Part shown: piece after piece, positions 1 through 8,008 of the stretch
Layout of the letters: every line of letters begins with the position of its first letter
Position numbering within the stretch: the first letter of the stretch is position 1
Assembly: GCA_020635035.1 (NCBI GenBank)
Contig: JACKAO010000012.1
Coordinates: forward strand, 1 to 56,827
Reading direction: 5' to 3'
DNA length: 56,827 bases
From: Calditrichia bacterium
Lineage (GTDB): Bacteria; Calditrichota; Calditrichia; Calditrichales; J004
The notes under the pieces: model-generated
Told to the model about the DNA's origin: nothing
Databases searched by the model: none
The model's input: the letters and a program-made list of their open reading frames with translations, nothing else
Made by a program: the position numbers and the translations under genes

Positions 1-2
1 CA

Positions 3-56
3 AACACGCAAAATGCTGCTGGTAAAATAGATCCGGCATTCTATCCCGATGACTAA
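3..56 (+). CDS. C-terminal end of an upstream gene (partial)
   Basis: An open frame enters from the left edge and ends at TAA 54-56 after 17 visible codons (NTQNAAGKIDPAFYPDD). The stop overlaps the ATG at 49 of the next gene by 8 bases in another frame, as is common within operons. Too little is visible to name the product. It matters because it is probably the first visible member of the operon that carries the HsdM-like protein. Confidence 0.5.
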   Translation, partial: NTQNAAGKIDPAFYPDD

Positions 57-1794
57 AGAGACTAATAAAAAACACTTTTGGGACAAATTACTAAAGCTGT
101 TCCCGCATAATCCGGCCAGTGATCAGGACACTTTCCTGCAAATTATGGGAGTATTGTTTTTAAGACAGACAGATTCAAATGTGTATGCAAAATTGCAAAA
201 AAAAACTTCAAAGCAAAATGTAGCCGTTGAATTAAATCAAAAAATGATTGGACTTGAAGAAAATCTCAAAGCCGACATTGAAGTTCTGCCAAAAAATTAT
301 GATATACTTTCCGATGATGAATTAAAAACGCTTCTTGACATATTTAATCACAAAAGCCTGGCGTTTCCTGAAGATTTAAATCATGCGTGGTACTATCTGC
401 TTTGTAAATATTATAGCAATAACGTTAAATATAAAGACAGAGAATTAGTGCCAGAGATACTGAGTAAACTGGTGCAAATGTCGTTTTTTTATAATAATGG
501 AACGCTATATTTCCCTTTATCTGATTTAGGATTGCTTAAGAGAAATTTAGGATATCTTGAGAAATTACCTTACATAGAATGTCTTGAACCTGATCCATTT
601 CTTTACAAACTGACAGTATTAAGTTTTGCTATAAATAAAGTAAACGGAAAGATAGAACAACGCAGATTCTCAGATGCTGATCCGTCTAAGTTTAATAATA
701 GATTTGACTATGCTATTTCAAATTATTTATCAGACGAAAATTGGCAAAATAAAACAGTAGAGGAAAGAAATAGCTTTCCATTTGGTTACCCGGAAAAAAG
801 TAACAGTCACTACTTTCTTATACAGCACATCTATTCTGCTCTAAATGAAAAAGGAAAAGCTGCAATTTTCCTGCCGGCTTCGATCAACGAGAATGAAGAA
901 CAGGTAATACGCAGGAATATTATTAAATCAAACGCAGTAGATATAGTTATTTCAATATCTGAATACTATGGGACTTTTTCTGAACCAAAAACAATTTGGC
1001 TATTAAACAAAAAGAAAAATGTTGCTTGTCTCGATAAAATATTCTTTATCGATATAGCTACATTTGAAAACGATCTCAGAATAATTCCTGGTACTTTTTA
1101 TACACCAGTATCTGTTATGCAGATATTTCTGCTAATTTTACTCTACAGAAAAGATAATACCTTTTTAGAATTCTTTATAAAACATTACTTCCAGATCTTA
1201 TATCATGATTTAAATGAAAGTCATTTTCTTTTAGGTGGACATCTGGCGCTTATAAGATTTATGATTGAAGATTTAGTGAAGGAAAAAGGTCAGGTTTTAA
1301 GTTCTGAGTGGAAACTGTTTTTAGAAAATTTTAATAAAGGGTTGGATGATGCAACTAAAAAAATCCGTGATACTGCCTTTTTATACAGGGAATGGGCAAG
1401 GGAAATTATTCTGCCGTCTTTTAACATTGAATTAAATGAAGACAATATCGATTTCCTTAAAAAAAACAGGGATATATTTCGAAAAGAAATTAATAACTTT
1501 TTCAAAGAACTGGCAAATATTGAAAAGTTATTCAAGTCCAAATACAAAGAACTGAAAAAAGTAGATTCTCAAAGGATACAAAGCATAAGCAAGCATTTAT
1601 TTAGAATAAAGACATTGAATTATGTAAGATATCTTCCAGAATTCGCATGCACCATTGATGTGCTTCATTGGTTTTATACAAATAAAATTTCTGAAACTTA
1701 CATGGATATTAAAGGTGTATGTAAAGTTTCTTCTTTTGCTGAAATTGAACAGAACGATTGGAGCTTAAGTCCCAATAGATATATTCAAAGATAA
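49..1794 (+). CDS. HsdM-like N6-adenine DNA methylase fold, catalytic motifs lost
   Basis: The 581-residue protein follows the layout of type I restriction-modification M subunits. It has an N-terminal helical part (DQDTFLQIMGVLFLRQTDS, about residues 25-45), a methylase-like core (about 100-330) and the HsdM-type C-terminus GVCKVSSFAEIEQNDW followed by SLSPNRY (558-578). The segment SHYFLIQHIYSALNEKGKAA leading to YYGTFSEPKTIWLLN matches the region after motif IV in HsdM. However, the NPPF/NPPY motif IV position reads SNYLSDENW, and no DPxCGxGG SAM-binding motif I is present; the equivalent stretch reads NNGTLYFPLSDLG. It should therefore be unable to methylate DNA. The ATG at 49 overlaps the upstream stop. 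The next gene follows 26 bases later. A structural or DNA-recognition role is likely but inferred. Fold assignment is confident; function is not. Confidence 0.75.
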   Translation: MTKETNKKHFWDKLLKLFPHNPASDQDTFLQIMGVLFLRQTDSNVYAKLQKKTSKQNVAVELNQKMIGLEENLKADIEVLPKNYDILSDDELKTLLDIFNHKSLAFPEDLNHAWYYLLCKYYSNNVKYKDRELVPEILSKLVQMSFFYNNGTLYFPLSDLGLLKRNLGYLEKLPYIECLEPDPFLYKLTVLSFAINKVNGKIEQRRFSDADPSKFNNRFDYAISNYLSDENWQNKTVEERNSFPFGYPEKSNSHYFLIQHIYSALNEKGKAAIFLPASINENEEQVIRRNIIKSNAVDIVISISEYYGTFSEPKTIWLLNKKKNVACLDKIFFIDIATFENDLRIIPGTFYTPVSVMQIFLLILLYRKDNTFLEFFIKHYFQILYHDLNESHFLLGGHLALIRFMIEDLVKEKGQVLSSEWKLFLENFNKGLDDATKKIRDTAFLYREWAREIILPSFNIELNEDNIDFLKKNRDIFRKEINNFFKELANIEKLFKSKYKELKKVDSQRIQSISKHLFRIKTLNYVRYLPEFACTIDVLHWFYTNKISETYMDIKGVCKVSSFAEIEQNDWSLSPNRYIQR

Positions 1795-1820
1795 AAAATT
1801 TAGTAAGCGGTTTGTATTCC

Positions 1821-2576
1821 ATGAAAGATTTTCTTGCTATAAATATACATAGGTTAGTTCAAGAATCACAGACTTTACCTGATTTACTTGCCAGAAGTGT
1901 ACAGTTAAAAATATACTCAGTAATCAAGATTTATAAAGATGATCTGATGTTTATGTTAGGCGGATTGGCACATGAAGCCGGGCAATTAGCAATCGCGCCT
2001 GATGTGTATAGTTATGAGATTAATAAAATAAAAACGCATTTGGACTTGTTTAATAAATCGTTGAATTACCTGAAGGAACTTAAGGGTATGTTTTTAAAAG
2101 ATCGGGAATGGGTTTATTCAAATGGTGAAATGATTCGAAAAAGTGATACAAAACCCTATCCAATTTCAAATACCGATTTAATGATCAATACCGCTTACAT
2201 CTTATCCCGGAAGGTTGATGCAGGTGAAATCAACAAAAAAATTGATAAGATATTGTTGGAAACGGAAACATTGAATAAGAAAAATGCACTTGCGCTCAAT
2301 ATGGATTTGCTGCTAAAATTTTTTAAGTTTTTTAAAAGGGGAATAGTCGGTTATCAAATCCAAATAGAAACTATACATTGGTTGTTTAGAACTTTCCCGG
2401 AATTGCAGTATCATAATATTCCAGGTCTATGTTTAGCGGGTACTAAAAAAGAACTGGCAGAATTAACTCAAAATGAACCTGATTATTTTTATGTTTCGCT
2501 GGATGATCCTTTTGATTATGAACTAACATTTAAAAAACTCAAAAAAGCACTCACACTATACGAGTCCGGAATATGA
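1821..2576 (+). CDS. Unrecognised helical protein in the HsdM-like operon
   Basis: A 251-residue, mostly helical, lysine-rich soluble protein with no signal peptide or membrane segment. I recognise no family. Visible features are a glycine-containing stretch near the N-terminus (MFMLGGLAHEAGQLAI) and an acidic patch near the end (SLDDPFDYEL). The start is taken as ATG 1821; the frame stays open to a TTG at 1812, but neither has a good ribosome binding site. It lies 26 bases after the HsdM-like gene and overlaps the next gene by 4 bases (ATGA at 2573-2576), so the three genes are almost certainly co-transcribed and translationally coupled. Confidence 0.75.
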   Translation: MKDFLAINIHRLVQESQTLPDLLARSVQLKIYSVIKIYKDDLMFMLGGLAHEAGQLAIAPDVYSYEINKIKTHLDLFNKSLNYLKELKGMFLKDREWVYSNGEMIRKSDTKPYPISNTDLMINTAYILSRKVDAGEINKKIDKILLETETLNKKNALALNMDLLLKFFKFFKRGIVGYQIQIETIHWLFRTFPELQYHNIPGLCLAGTKKELAELTQNEPDYFYVSLDDPFDYELTFKKLKKALTLYESGI

Positions 2577-3637
2577 ATATTGAGATTTTTTTTCGATACT
2601 TTTTGTTTAATCTCGGGTTTCACAAACTAAATCAAAAAGAATATGAAAGGATCATTCAAACTGATCTTGAACAAGGAATATCAAGGAAAGATATTTTTGC
2701 CAGGTTATCTGTAAAAACTAATGAAAAAGATGAATTGGCTTTTCTAATAAACAGCACAGCAACATCAGCTGAAAAGAAACGAACTAAAAATGCAAATTTA
2801 CTAATCTTTATTTCATTATTACTTTTCTTTTTTATGCATTTATTTCAGCTTTATACAACTTTGTATACGAAGGCATTTTTTCTTTGGCTTTTTTTATATT
2901 CTTATGTTTTGTTTCAATTAGCAGCATACAAAGCAAGAGCCTATTTTTTTATAGAAGTTTTTTGTGCATTTCATCTTGTTATTTATTTCCTTCAAAGCAG
3001 TCATTTTGAAAAAAGCATTGCTATAGCTATAGAAACTATCGTGTTTGCAATTTTTTTGAGCGCAATACTTGTTTCTGCACATCGGCAGAAGGTTCGCTTA
3101 TATCCTGATTTTAGTTATTCGGGTCCGCCAAAAGATGCAAAAGGAGAATTTGTTTTTAATGATATTAATAAGTTTGTAGACAAAGAGCATGAGAAAGATG
3201 CATCACCGAATAAAATCAAAAATATTTTAATAATTGTGGTGATGATTGTTGCAGTTGCCTTTTTACCCTATAGCCGTCAGATTAGTAACTTTTTCAAGAA
3301 TGAAGATGAAGACATTAATCAGATTTTAGTTGACATGGTGAATGAATATAATCAACAATTGCCGCTAATGCTTGACAACGAAACAGAGCAAGTTTCTGTA
3401 AAGGCCGGTGTAAATGAGCTTACATTTTATAACAGGCTCGTTAATATTGATACGGATTTTTATGAAATTGATCCTGAATTTTTAGCATTTGTAAAGGCTG
3501 AAATAATGGAATCGTATTGTAATAACTATGACAGTCAGATTTTTATAGATAATAACATAAAATTAATTTATTTGTACTTTGACAGAAATAATAAATTTGT
3601 GACAGAGATTTCCATCGATAGTTCCGCCTGCCATTGA
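2573..3637 (+). CDS. Multi-pass membrane protein with extracytoplasmic C-terminal domain
   Basis: The 354-residue protein has a cytoplasmic N-terminus of about 70 residues, then four closely packed hydrophobic segments (about 75-97, 100-122, 124-142, 150-170). A charged linker and a fifth membrane segment (about 218-235, ILIIVVMIVAVAF) follow, and then a domain of about 110 residues. That last domain (NEYNQQLPLMLDNET, then two conserved-looking cysteines in MESYCNNYD and SSACH, and LIYLYFDRNN) resembles small exported proteins of unknown function that I know only from memory. The ATG overlaps the previous stop by 4 bases. In context it could be the membrane or effector part of the system encoded by this operon; that is inference. 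Confidence 0.8.
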   Translation: MNIEIFFRYFLFNLGFHKLNQKEYERIIQTDLEQGISRKDIFARLSVKTNEKDELAFLINSTATSAEKKRTKNANLLIFISLLLFFFMHLFQLYTTLYTKAFFLWLFLYSYVLFQLAAYKARAYFFIEVFCAFHLVIYFLQSSHFEKSIAIAIETIVFAIFLSAILVSAHRQKVRLYPDFSYSGPPKDAKGEFVFNDINKFVDKEHEKDASPNKIKNILIIVVMIVAVAFLPYSRQISNFFKNEDEDINQILVDMVNEYNQQLPLMLDNETEQVSVKAGVNELTFYNRLVNIDTDFYEIDPEFLAFVKAEIMESYCNNYDSQIFIDNNIKLIYLYFDRNNKFVTEISIDSSACH

Positions 3638-4176
3638 AAAGAATAAAAAAATACCCTGGTTTTTTCAAAAGAACTTTCATTTAATTAAAAAATCCGGAAC
3701 CACGATTAAAGTGATCCCGGATGCAGGGGCTTGTTGTACATTTTTTATATTCGGTTTAAAATTAGTTGTGATAAATTAAAATATGTTAATGTAAAGTTTT
3801 CGAAAACATGGAAAGTTGTTTAATTAATATTGTTAATAAATTCAGATTTGTTTAGGCCAAATTAAGGGTATGAATTTCAGTAAGAATATTCCCTATCAAT
3901 CAAAAAATGGTTTTGTATCATCCGGAATAAAAATAATTCATCATTTCATGAAGAAGCATTTTAGCGGTCAACCATTCTGCGATACAATTCACGCAGCCAC
4001 AGATTCTCTAATAAAAAACAATGCACAAAAAATGGTTTTATAAGGCTCATCTTTGAGACATTCGTCATTTTATTTTAATAAATAGATTATATCTTTGCCT
4101 ACCGACTATTCTGAAATTTTTATTGTTTCTTCTGCTGCATGCATATTATTCATTTTTTTATCCGAAGGAGATTTAT
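3638..4176. other. 539-bp intergenic gap
   Basis: This AT-rich stretch separates the HsdM-like operon from the secreted repeat protein. It holds the hairpin at 3692-3722. A 57-codon open frame (3870-4043) has no convincing ribosome binding site or recognisable product and I do not call it a gene. The last part, with AAGGAG at 4165-4170, is the leader of the gene starting at 4177. I see no tRNA, repeat or transposon end. Confidence 0.6.
3692..3722 (+). terminator. Possible terminator hairpin after the left operon
   Basis: A 12-base arm (ATCCGGAACCAC) faces GTGATCCCGGAT across a 7-base loop, with two mismatches. It starts 54 bases after the stop of the membrane protein gene. No T-run follows directly (the next one is about 17 bases downstream), so termination is only plausible. 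Confidence 0.35.
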
Positions 4177-5760
4177 ATGGGTAAATATGTTACTTTTCTT
4201 TTTTGTATCATGTCATTTCAGTCCGTATTTGCGCAAACAAAGGTGGTAATTCCTGCCGCAAAGGATAACACGATTTATGAATATTACGATACTGATCAGC
4301 AATATTTCAGGAGTAATGGCATTGGAGACTACTTTTTTGCAGGTGTTAACGGAGCTGAAGGTGGAAGCAGAATTGTTCGCGGGCTGATACAGTTTGATCT
4401 TCAAAAATATATTCCAGATGGTGTTGAAGTTCTGGATGTGACATTAAATCTAAATATGAACCAGACAAATTCCGGTCCACAGGCAGTCTCCATTTATCCA
4501 TTGTTGCAAGACTGGGGAGAAGGTGCATCGGATGCGCCGATTGGAGAAGGTCTCGGTGCACAGGCGCAAAGTGGTGATGCCACCTGGCTGCATACTTTTT
4601 ACAATCCGCGTATCCCTGATGATCCAAATACATTGTGGACAGAAAAAGGGGGTGATTTTAACCAAACAGCAAGTGCTTCAGTTATTGTAGATCAACCGGC
4701 TGTTTACTCCTGGAGTTCTACAGAATCCATGATAAATGATGTTCAAACCTGGGCAAAGGATCCCGCAAGTAATTTTGGCTGGATTATACGTGGTGACGAG
4801 AGTGGCCAATTGACTGCAAAGCGCTTTATATCAAGGAGCAATCCTGATGGTAACGGTCCTGAACTTATTGTAACATATGATTATCCTAATTCTTCTCCTG
4901 TTGCTGTAAATGACACGACTGAAACAACAGAAGATCAGTCGGTTCAGATTTCAGTGTCAAAAAATGATTATGATACGGATGGGACTATTGATATCTCGTC
5001 TATTGCTGTGAGTAAAAATCCTGTTCATGGCAAAACTGAAATAAACAATGAGATAGTAACTTATACACCGGAATCCGATTATTATGGGACAGATTCATTT
5101 GAGTATACGATTAAGGATAATGATGGAGCAACATCAAATTCTGCGATGGTGATTATTACAATTGCTCCTGTAAACGATGCCCCGGTAACAGCAGATATTC
5201 CCAATCAGACGATTAATGAAGGAAGCAGTTTTACAACGATCAATTTAGACACCTATGTCAGTGATGTGGATAATGCTGATTCAGAGATGACCTGGACCTA
5301 TAGCGGAAATACCAGTCTGGGTGTCAGTATTGTAAACCGGGTAGCCACTATTACAACCCCCAATGCTGACTGGAACGGAGCTGAAACAATTACATTTACC
5401 GCTACTGACCCGGGTAATCTATCCGATAGCGATGCAGCAACTTTTACTGTGAATGCAATAAACGATGCTCCGGTAATAGCAGATATTCCCAATCAGACGA
5501 TTAATGAAGGAAGCAGTTTTACAACGATCAATTTAGACACCTATGTCAGTGATGTGGATAATGCTGATTCAGAGATGACCTGGACCTATAGCGGAAATAC
5601 CAGTCTGGGTGTCAGTATTGTAAACCGGGTAGCCACTATACTGACTGGAACGCTGAAACAACTTACGCTCGCTTCTATCTCGCAAACTGTGAATGCTAAC
5701 ATTCGTAATCATTTAATCGAATTAATGAAGGAACGACAACGTCAATTTCACCTATCGTGA
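4177..5760 (+). CDS. T9SS-type secreted repeat protein, N-terminal part (frame broken)
   Basis: The start is ATG 4177, chosen for AAGGAG at 4165-4170 and for the signal peptide it gives (MGKYVTFLFCIMSFQSVFAQ). The frame is open further upstream, to 4123. The mature protein begins with a beta-rich DNRLRE/CBM96-like domain (about residues 20-235, ending RSNPDGNGPELIVTYDYP). An Ig-like VCBS/cadherin-type domain follows (about 237-332), then the first copies of a 96-residue repeat starting NDAPV. After about nucleotide 5640 the reading frame leaves the repeat, and the last 40 residues are out-of-frame sequence ending at 5760. The true continuation is the frame 5790-7067. Expected role: surface or secreted adhesin or polysaccharide-binding protein. 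The break is probably an assembly error or a recent lesion. Confidence 0.8.
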   Translation: MGKYVTFLFCIMSFQSVFAQTKVVIPAAKDNTIYEYYDTDQQYFRSNGIGDYFFAGVNGAEGGSRIVRGLIQFDLQKYIPDGVEVLDVTLNLNMNQTNSGPQAVSIYPLLQDWGEGASDAPIGEGLGAQAQSGDATWLHTFYNPRIPDDPNTLWTEKGGDFNQTASASVIVDQPAVYSWSSTESMINDVQTWAKDPASNFGWIIRGDESGQLTAKRFISRSNPDGNGPELIVTYDYPNSSPVAVNDTTETTEDQSVQISVSKNDYDTDGTIDISSIAVSKNPVHGKTEINNEIVTYTPESDYYGTDSFEYTIKDNDGATSNSAMVIITIAPVNDAPVTADIPNQTINEGSSFTTINLDTYVSDVDNADSEMTWTYSGNTSLGVSIVNRVATITTPNADWNGAETITFTATDPGNLSDSDAATFTVNAINDAPVIADIPNQTINEGSSFTTINLDTYVSDVDNADSEMTWTYSGNTSLGVSIVNRVATILTGTLKQLTLASISQTVNANIRNHLIELMKERQRQFHLS

Positions 5761-6191
5761 TGGATAATGCTGACTCAGGATGACGGACTATGCTAGTGCG
5801 TCTTTGTAAACTACTATTACCAATCCGGCGGTTTACATTTACCGCTACTGACCCGGGTAATCTATCCGATAGCGATGCAGCAACTTTTACTGTTAATTCT
5901 GAGAACGATCCGCCGGTTGTCATAAATATCCCTGATCAAACCATCGAGGAAGGGGGCAATTTTACCACTATCAATCTCGATGATTATGTAAGTGATGCAG
6001 ATAACAGTGATGACCAGATATCCTGGACACACAGCGGTAATGCCGATCTGATTGTTACTATTACTAACCGCGTGGCTACGATTATGATTCCGGATATAAA
6101 CTGGAACGGTTATGAGACAATCACATTTACAGCCACTGATCCAGGTGAGTTGGCTGACAGTGACACGGCACGTTTTACTGTAACCGCTGTA
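5173..6191 (+). repeat. Tandem 288-bp repeats encoding 96-residue Ig-like domains, one copy scrambled
   Basis: Unit 1 runs 5173-5460. Unit 2 begins at 5461 and is almost identical to unit 1 up to about 5639. From 5641 to about 5831 the sequence is a shortened, patchy but collinear version of a unit, with pieces such as CTGACTGGAACG, CTGAAACAA, GTGAATGC, TTAATGAAGGAA and GATAATGCTGA in the right order and many small gaps. Normal sequence resumes at about 5832. A more diverged unit lies at 5904-6191, again exactly 288 bp. A still more diverged unit starts at 6192. Confidence 0.9.
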
Positions 6192-7067
6192 AACGATGCC
6201 CCGGTAGTGATCGCTCTCCCGGCTTTGTCCTTCAAAGAAGATGAATCGCTTATTTCAGCAAAAACGGACTGGTATGATTTTGTCGATGACAAAGATAATC
6301 CCGACAGTCTTTTAATATACACGCTCGCCGATGGCAAATCTGTGACAGCTGCCGTAAACGGCAACAACTTTGTCTTATCATCCCCGCAGGACTGGTTTGG
6401 AATGGACACACTCAAGTTTAAAGTCACTGATGGTGAATTGTCTGATTCGGGTCTTGTTATAATAACGGTGCAACCAGTGAATGATGCCCCGCAGCTTATT
6501 GACATGCCGCAAACTGTGATGATAGACGATACATCATCTTTTGTGTTGAATGTTAATGATTTTGTAATTGATGTGGATACACCAGAAAATAAATTAACCT
6601 GGCAATTTAGCGCAAATAATGATTCCCTGTTGCTGGATTTTGATGATACTACTTCTATTTTAAAAATAAGCGCACTTGCTATCGACAAGGACGTACAGGT
6701 TATAATAACTGTAACCGATGATAGTTCTGCAAGTGCCAGTGATACAGTCACAGTTCAGGTAAACCTGGTGAGTGCACTGGATGAATTACTGAGTATGATT
6801 CCTGTAAAATATACACTGGAACAGAACTATCCCAACCCGTTTAATCCAACAACAAAGATACGTTTTGGGCTGCCAAAGGCTGGCGATGTAAAGATTGAAA
6901 TTTATAACACTGGCGGACAAAGAGTCGCTACACTTGTGAATGGTTTTAAAACAGCCGGATTTCATGCAATAAGTTTTGATGCTTCAGGTTTGGCCAGCGG
7001 ATTGTATTTCTATCGTATTCAGGCAAAAAGTTTCGTTCAGGTTAAAAAAATGATTCTAATGAAATAA
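5790..7067 (+). CDS. T9SS-type secreted repeat protein, C-terminal part
   Basis: This continues the gene starting at 4177 after the scrambled repeat. The first residues up to about 14 are out of register, so the start at 5790 is only where the frame opens. The frame carries the rest of one repeat (FTFTATDPGNLSDSDAATF), a diverged 96-residue repeat, two more Ig-like domains starting NDAPVV and NDAPQL, and a type IX secretion sorting domain (about the last 90 residues). That domain has QNYPNPFNPTTKIRFGL, the FlgD-like body, and the basic end VQVKKMILMK. The sorting domain predicts passage through the Por secretion system to the cell surface. Without the upstream half this frame has no signal peptide. 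Confidence 0.8.
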   Translation: MLVRLCKLLLPIRRFTFTATDPGNLSDSDAATFTVNSENDPPVVINIPDQTIEEGGNFTTINLDDYVSDADNSDDQISWTHSGNADLIVTITNRVATIMIPDINWNGYETITFTATDPGELADSDTARFTVTAVNDAPVVIALPALSFKEDESLISAKTDWYDFVDDKDNPDSLLIYTLADGKSVTAAVNGNNFVLSSPQDWFGMDTLKFKVTDGELSDSGLVIITVQPVNDAPQLIDMPQTVMIDDTSSFVLNVNDFVIDVDTPENKLTWQFSANNDSLLLDFDDTTSILKISALAIDKDVQVIITVTDDSSASASDTVTVQVNLVSALDELLSMIPVKYTLEQNYPNPFNPTTKIRFGLPKAGDVKIEIYNTGGQRVATLVNGFKTAGFHAISFDASGLASGLYFYRIQAKSFVQVKKMILMK

Positions 7068-7284
7068 GCTTGAAGTAAGGATATCAATTCCTAATAACTA
7101 TTTAAATCCTTAAGATAAAAATAGACAAAAGCGGATGGAATTTTAGATATTATACTTTATATTTTTTAAGTTTATTTAGTCTGACAACAGTTTTTGAATT
7201 AGACTTATTTTAGGATAAAAATTAAGGTAGTAATCATCACTGTTCAGATATGATGTTGCTGAGAAATTAATTAAAGGTAAATAA

Positions 7285-7929
7285 ATGAACGATGATATAA
7301 TTAATCAGGTTCTAAATAGGGTCATTGAGCGCCACCCTTTACTGATTACATCTGCTGATGATATAAAGACAGCTTATGAATTTCTTGTAAAATGTTATGA
7401 AAGCGGCAATAAACTTTTAGTTTGCGGTAATGGCGGGAGTGCAGCAGATTCTGAACATATTGTAGGCGAATTGATGAAAAGTTTTGCCCACACAAGAGTT
7501 TTATCTGAAAATCTTAAAAAGAATCTGAAGGCTGTCTCTGCGGATAAAGGCACGTATCTGGCAGAAAAACTTCAGCCTGCGTTAACAGCTATTTCTTTAA
7601 CGGGGCACACAGCTCTTAATACAGCTTTTTCGAATGATGTTGATCCCCATCTGGTCTTTGCACAGCAGGTTGTTGGCTATGGCAGGGAAGGTGATGTTCT
7701 TTTGGGAATATCAACTTCAGGGAATGCTGAAAATGTTCTCAATGCAATGATTACAGCAAAAGCAAAAGGTCTTAAGACAATCGGACTTTCCGGTAAATCT
7801 GGTGGTAAATTAAAACAATACTGTGATGTTTGTATCCGGGTTGAAGGTGCGAATACTGCAGAAATCCAGGAGTTGCACCTGCCAGTTTATCATACCTTAT
7901 GCCAGATGTTAGAGCTGAAGTTTTTCTAA
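7285..7929 (+). CDS. gmhA: Phosphoheptose isomerase (sedoheptulose-7-phosphate isomerase)
   Basis: GmhA converts sedoheptulose 7-phosphate to D-glycero-D-manno-heptose 7-phosphate in the cytoplasm, the first step to the ADP-heptose used in lipopolysaccharide cores. The 214-residue protein is a single SIS domain with the phosphosugar motif CGNGGSAADSEH and the second loop GISTSGNAENVL. The zinc/catalytic residues known from E. coli GmhA are placed correctly: H58/E62 (spacing 4) and Q195/H203 (spacing 8). It is about 20 residues longer than the E. coli enzyme because of an insert near residues 72-100. The start is ATG with AAAGG upstream. The other heptose genes are not nearby. A GGDEF gene follows 79 bases later. 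Confidence 0.85.
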   Translation: MNDDIINQVLNRVIERHPLLITSADDIKTAYEFLVKCYESGNKLLVCGNGGSAADSEHIVGELMKSFAHTRVLSENLKKNLKAVSADKGTYLAEKLQPALTAISLTGHTALNTAFSNDVDPHLVFAQQVVGYGREGDVLLGISTSGNAENVLNAMITAKAKGLKTIGLSGKSGGKLKQYCDVCIRVEGANTAEIQELHLPVYHTLCQMLELKFF

Positions 7930-8008
7930 ATTTATCTTTTACAAATAATAAAAACCAATTCTTAAAAGTTTCTATAAATGGGATTATTTTAAAGGGACAT
8001 AATAATAA

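Noticed and set aside
3870..4043. 57-codon open frame in the largest gap
   Set aside because: No ribosome binding site, no recognisable family, and composition like the surrounding noncoding DNA.
5173..6191. Long tandem repeats considered as a CRISPR or other noncoding repeat array
   Set aside because: The unit is 288 bp, a multiple of three, and encodes a recognisable 96-residue Ig-like domain, so this is protein repeat duplication.
6110..6751. 213-codon antisense frame over the Ig-like repeats
   Set aside because: It is the reverse of a clear repeat-domain coding region and has a low-complexity, Ser/Val-rich translation typical of antisense shadows.
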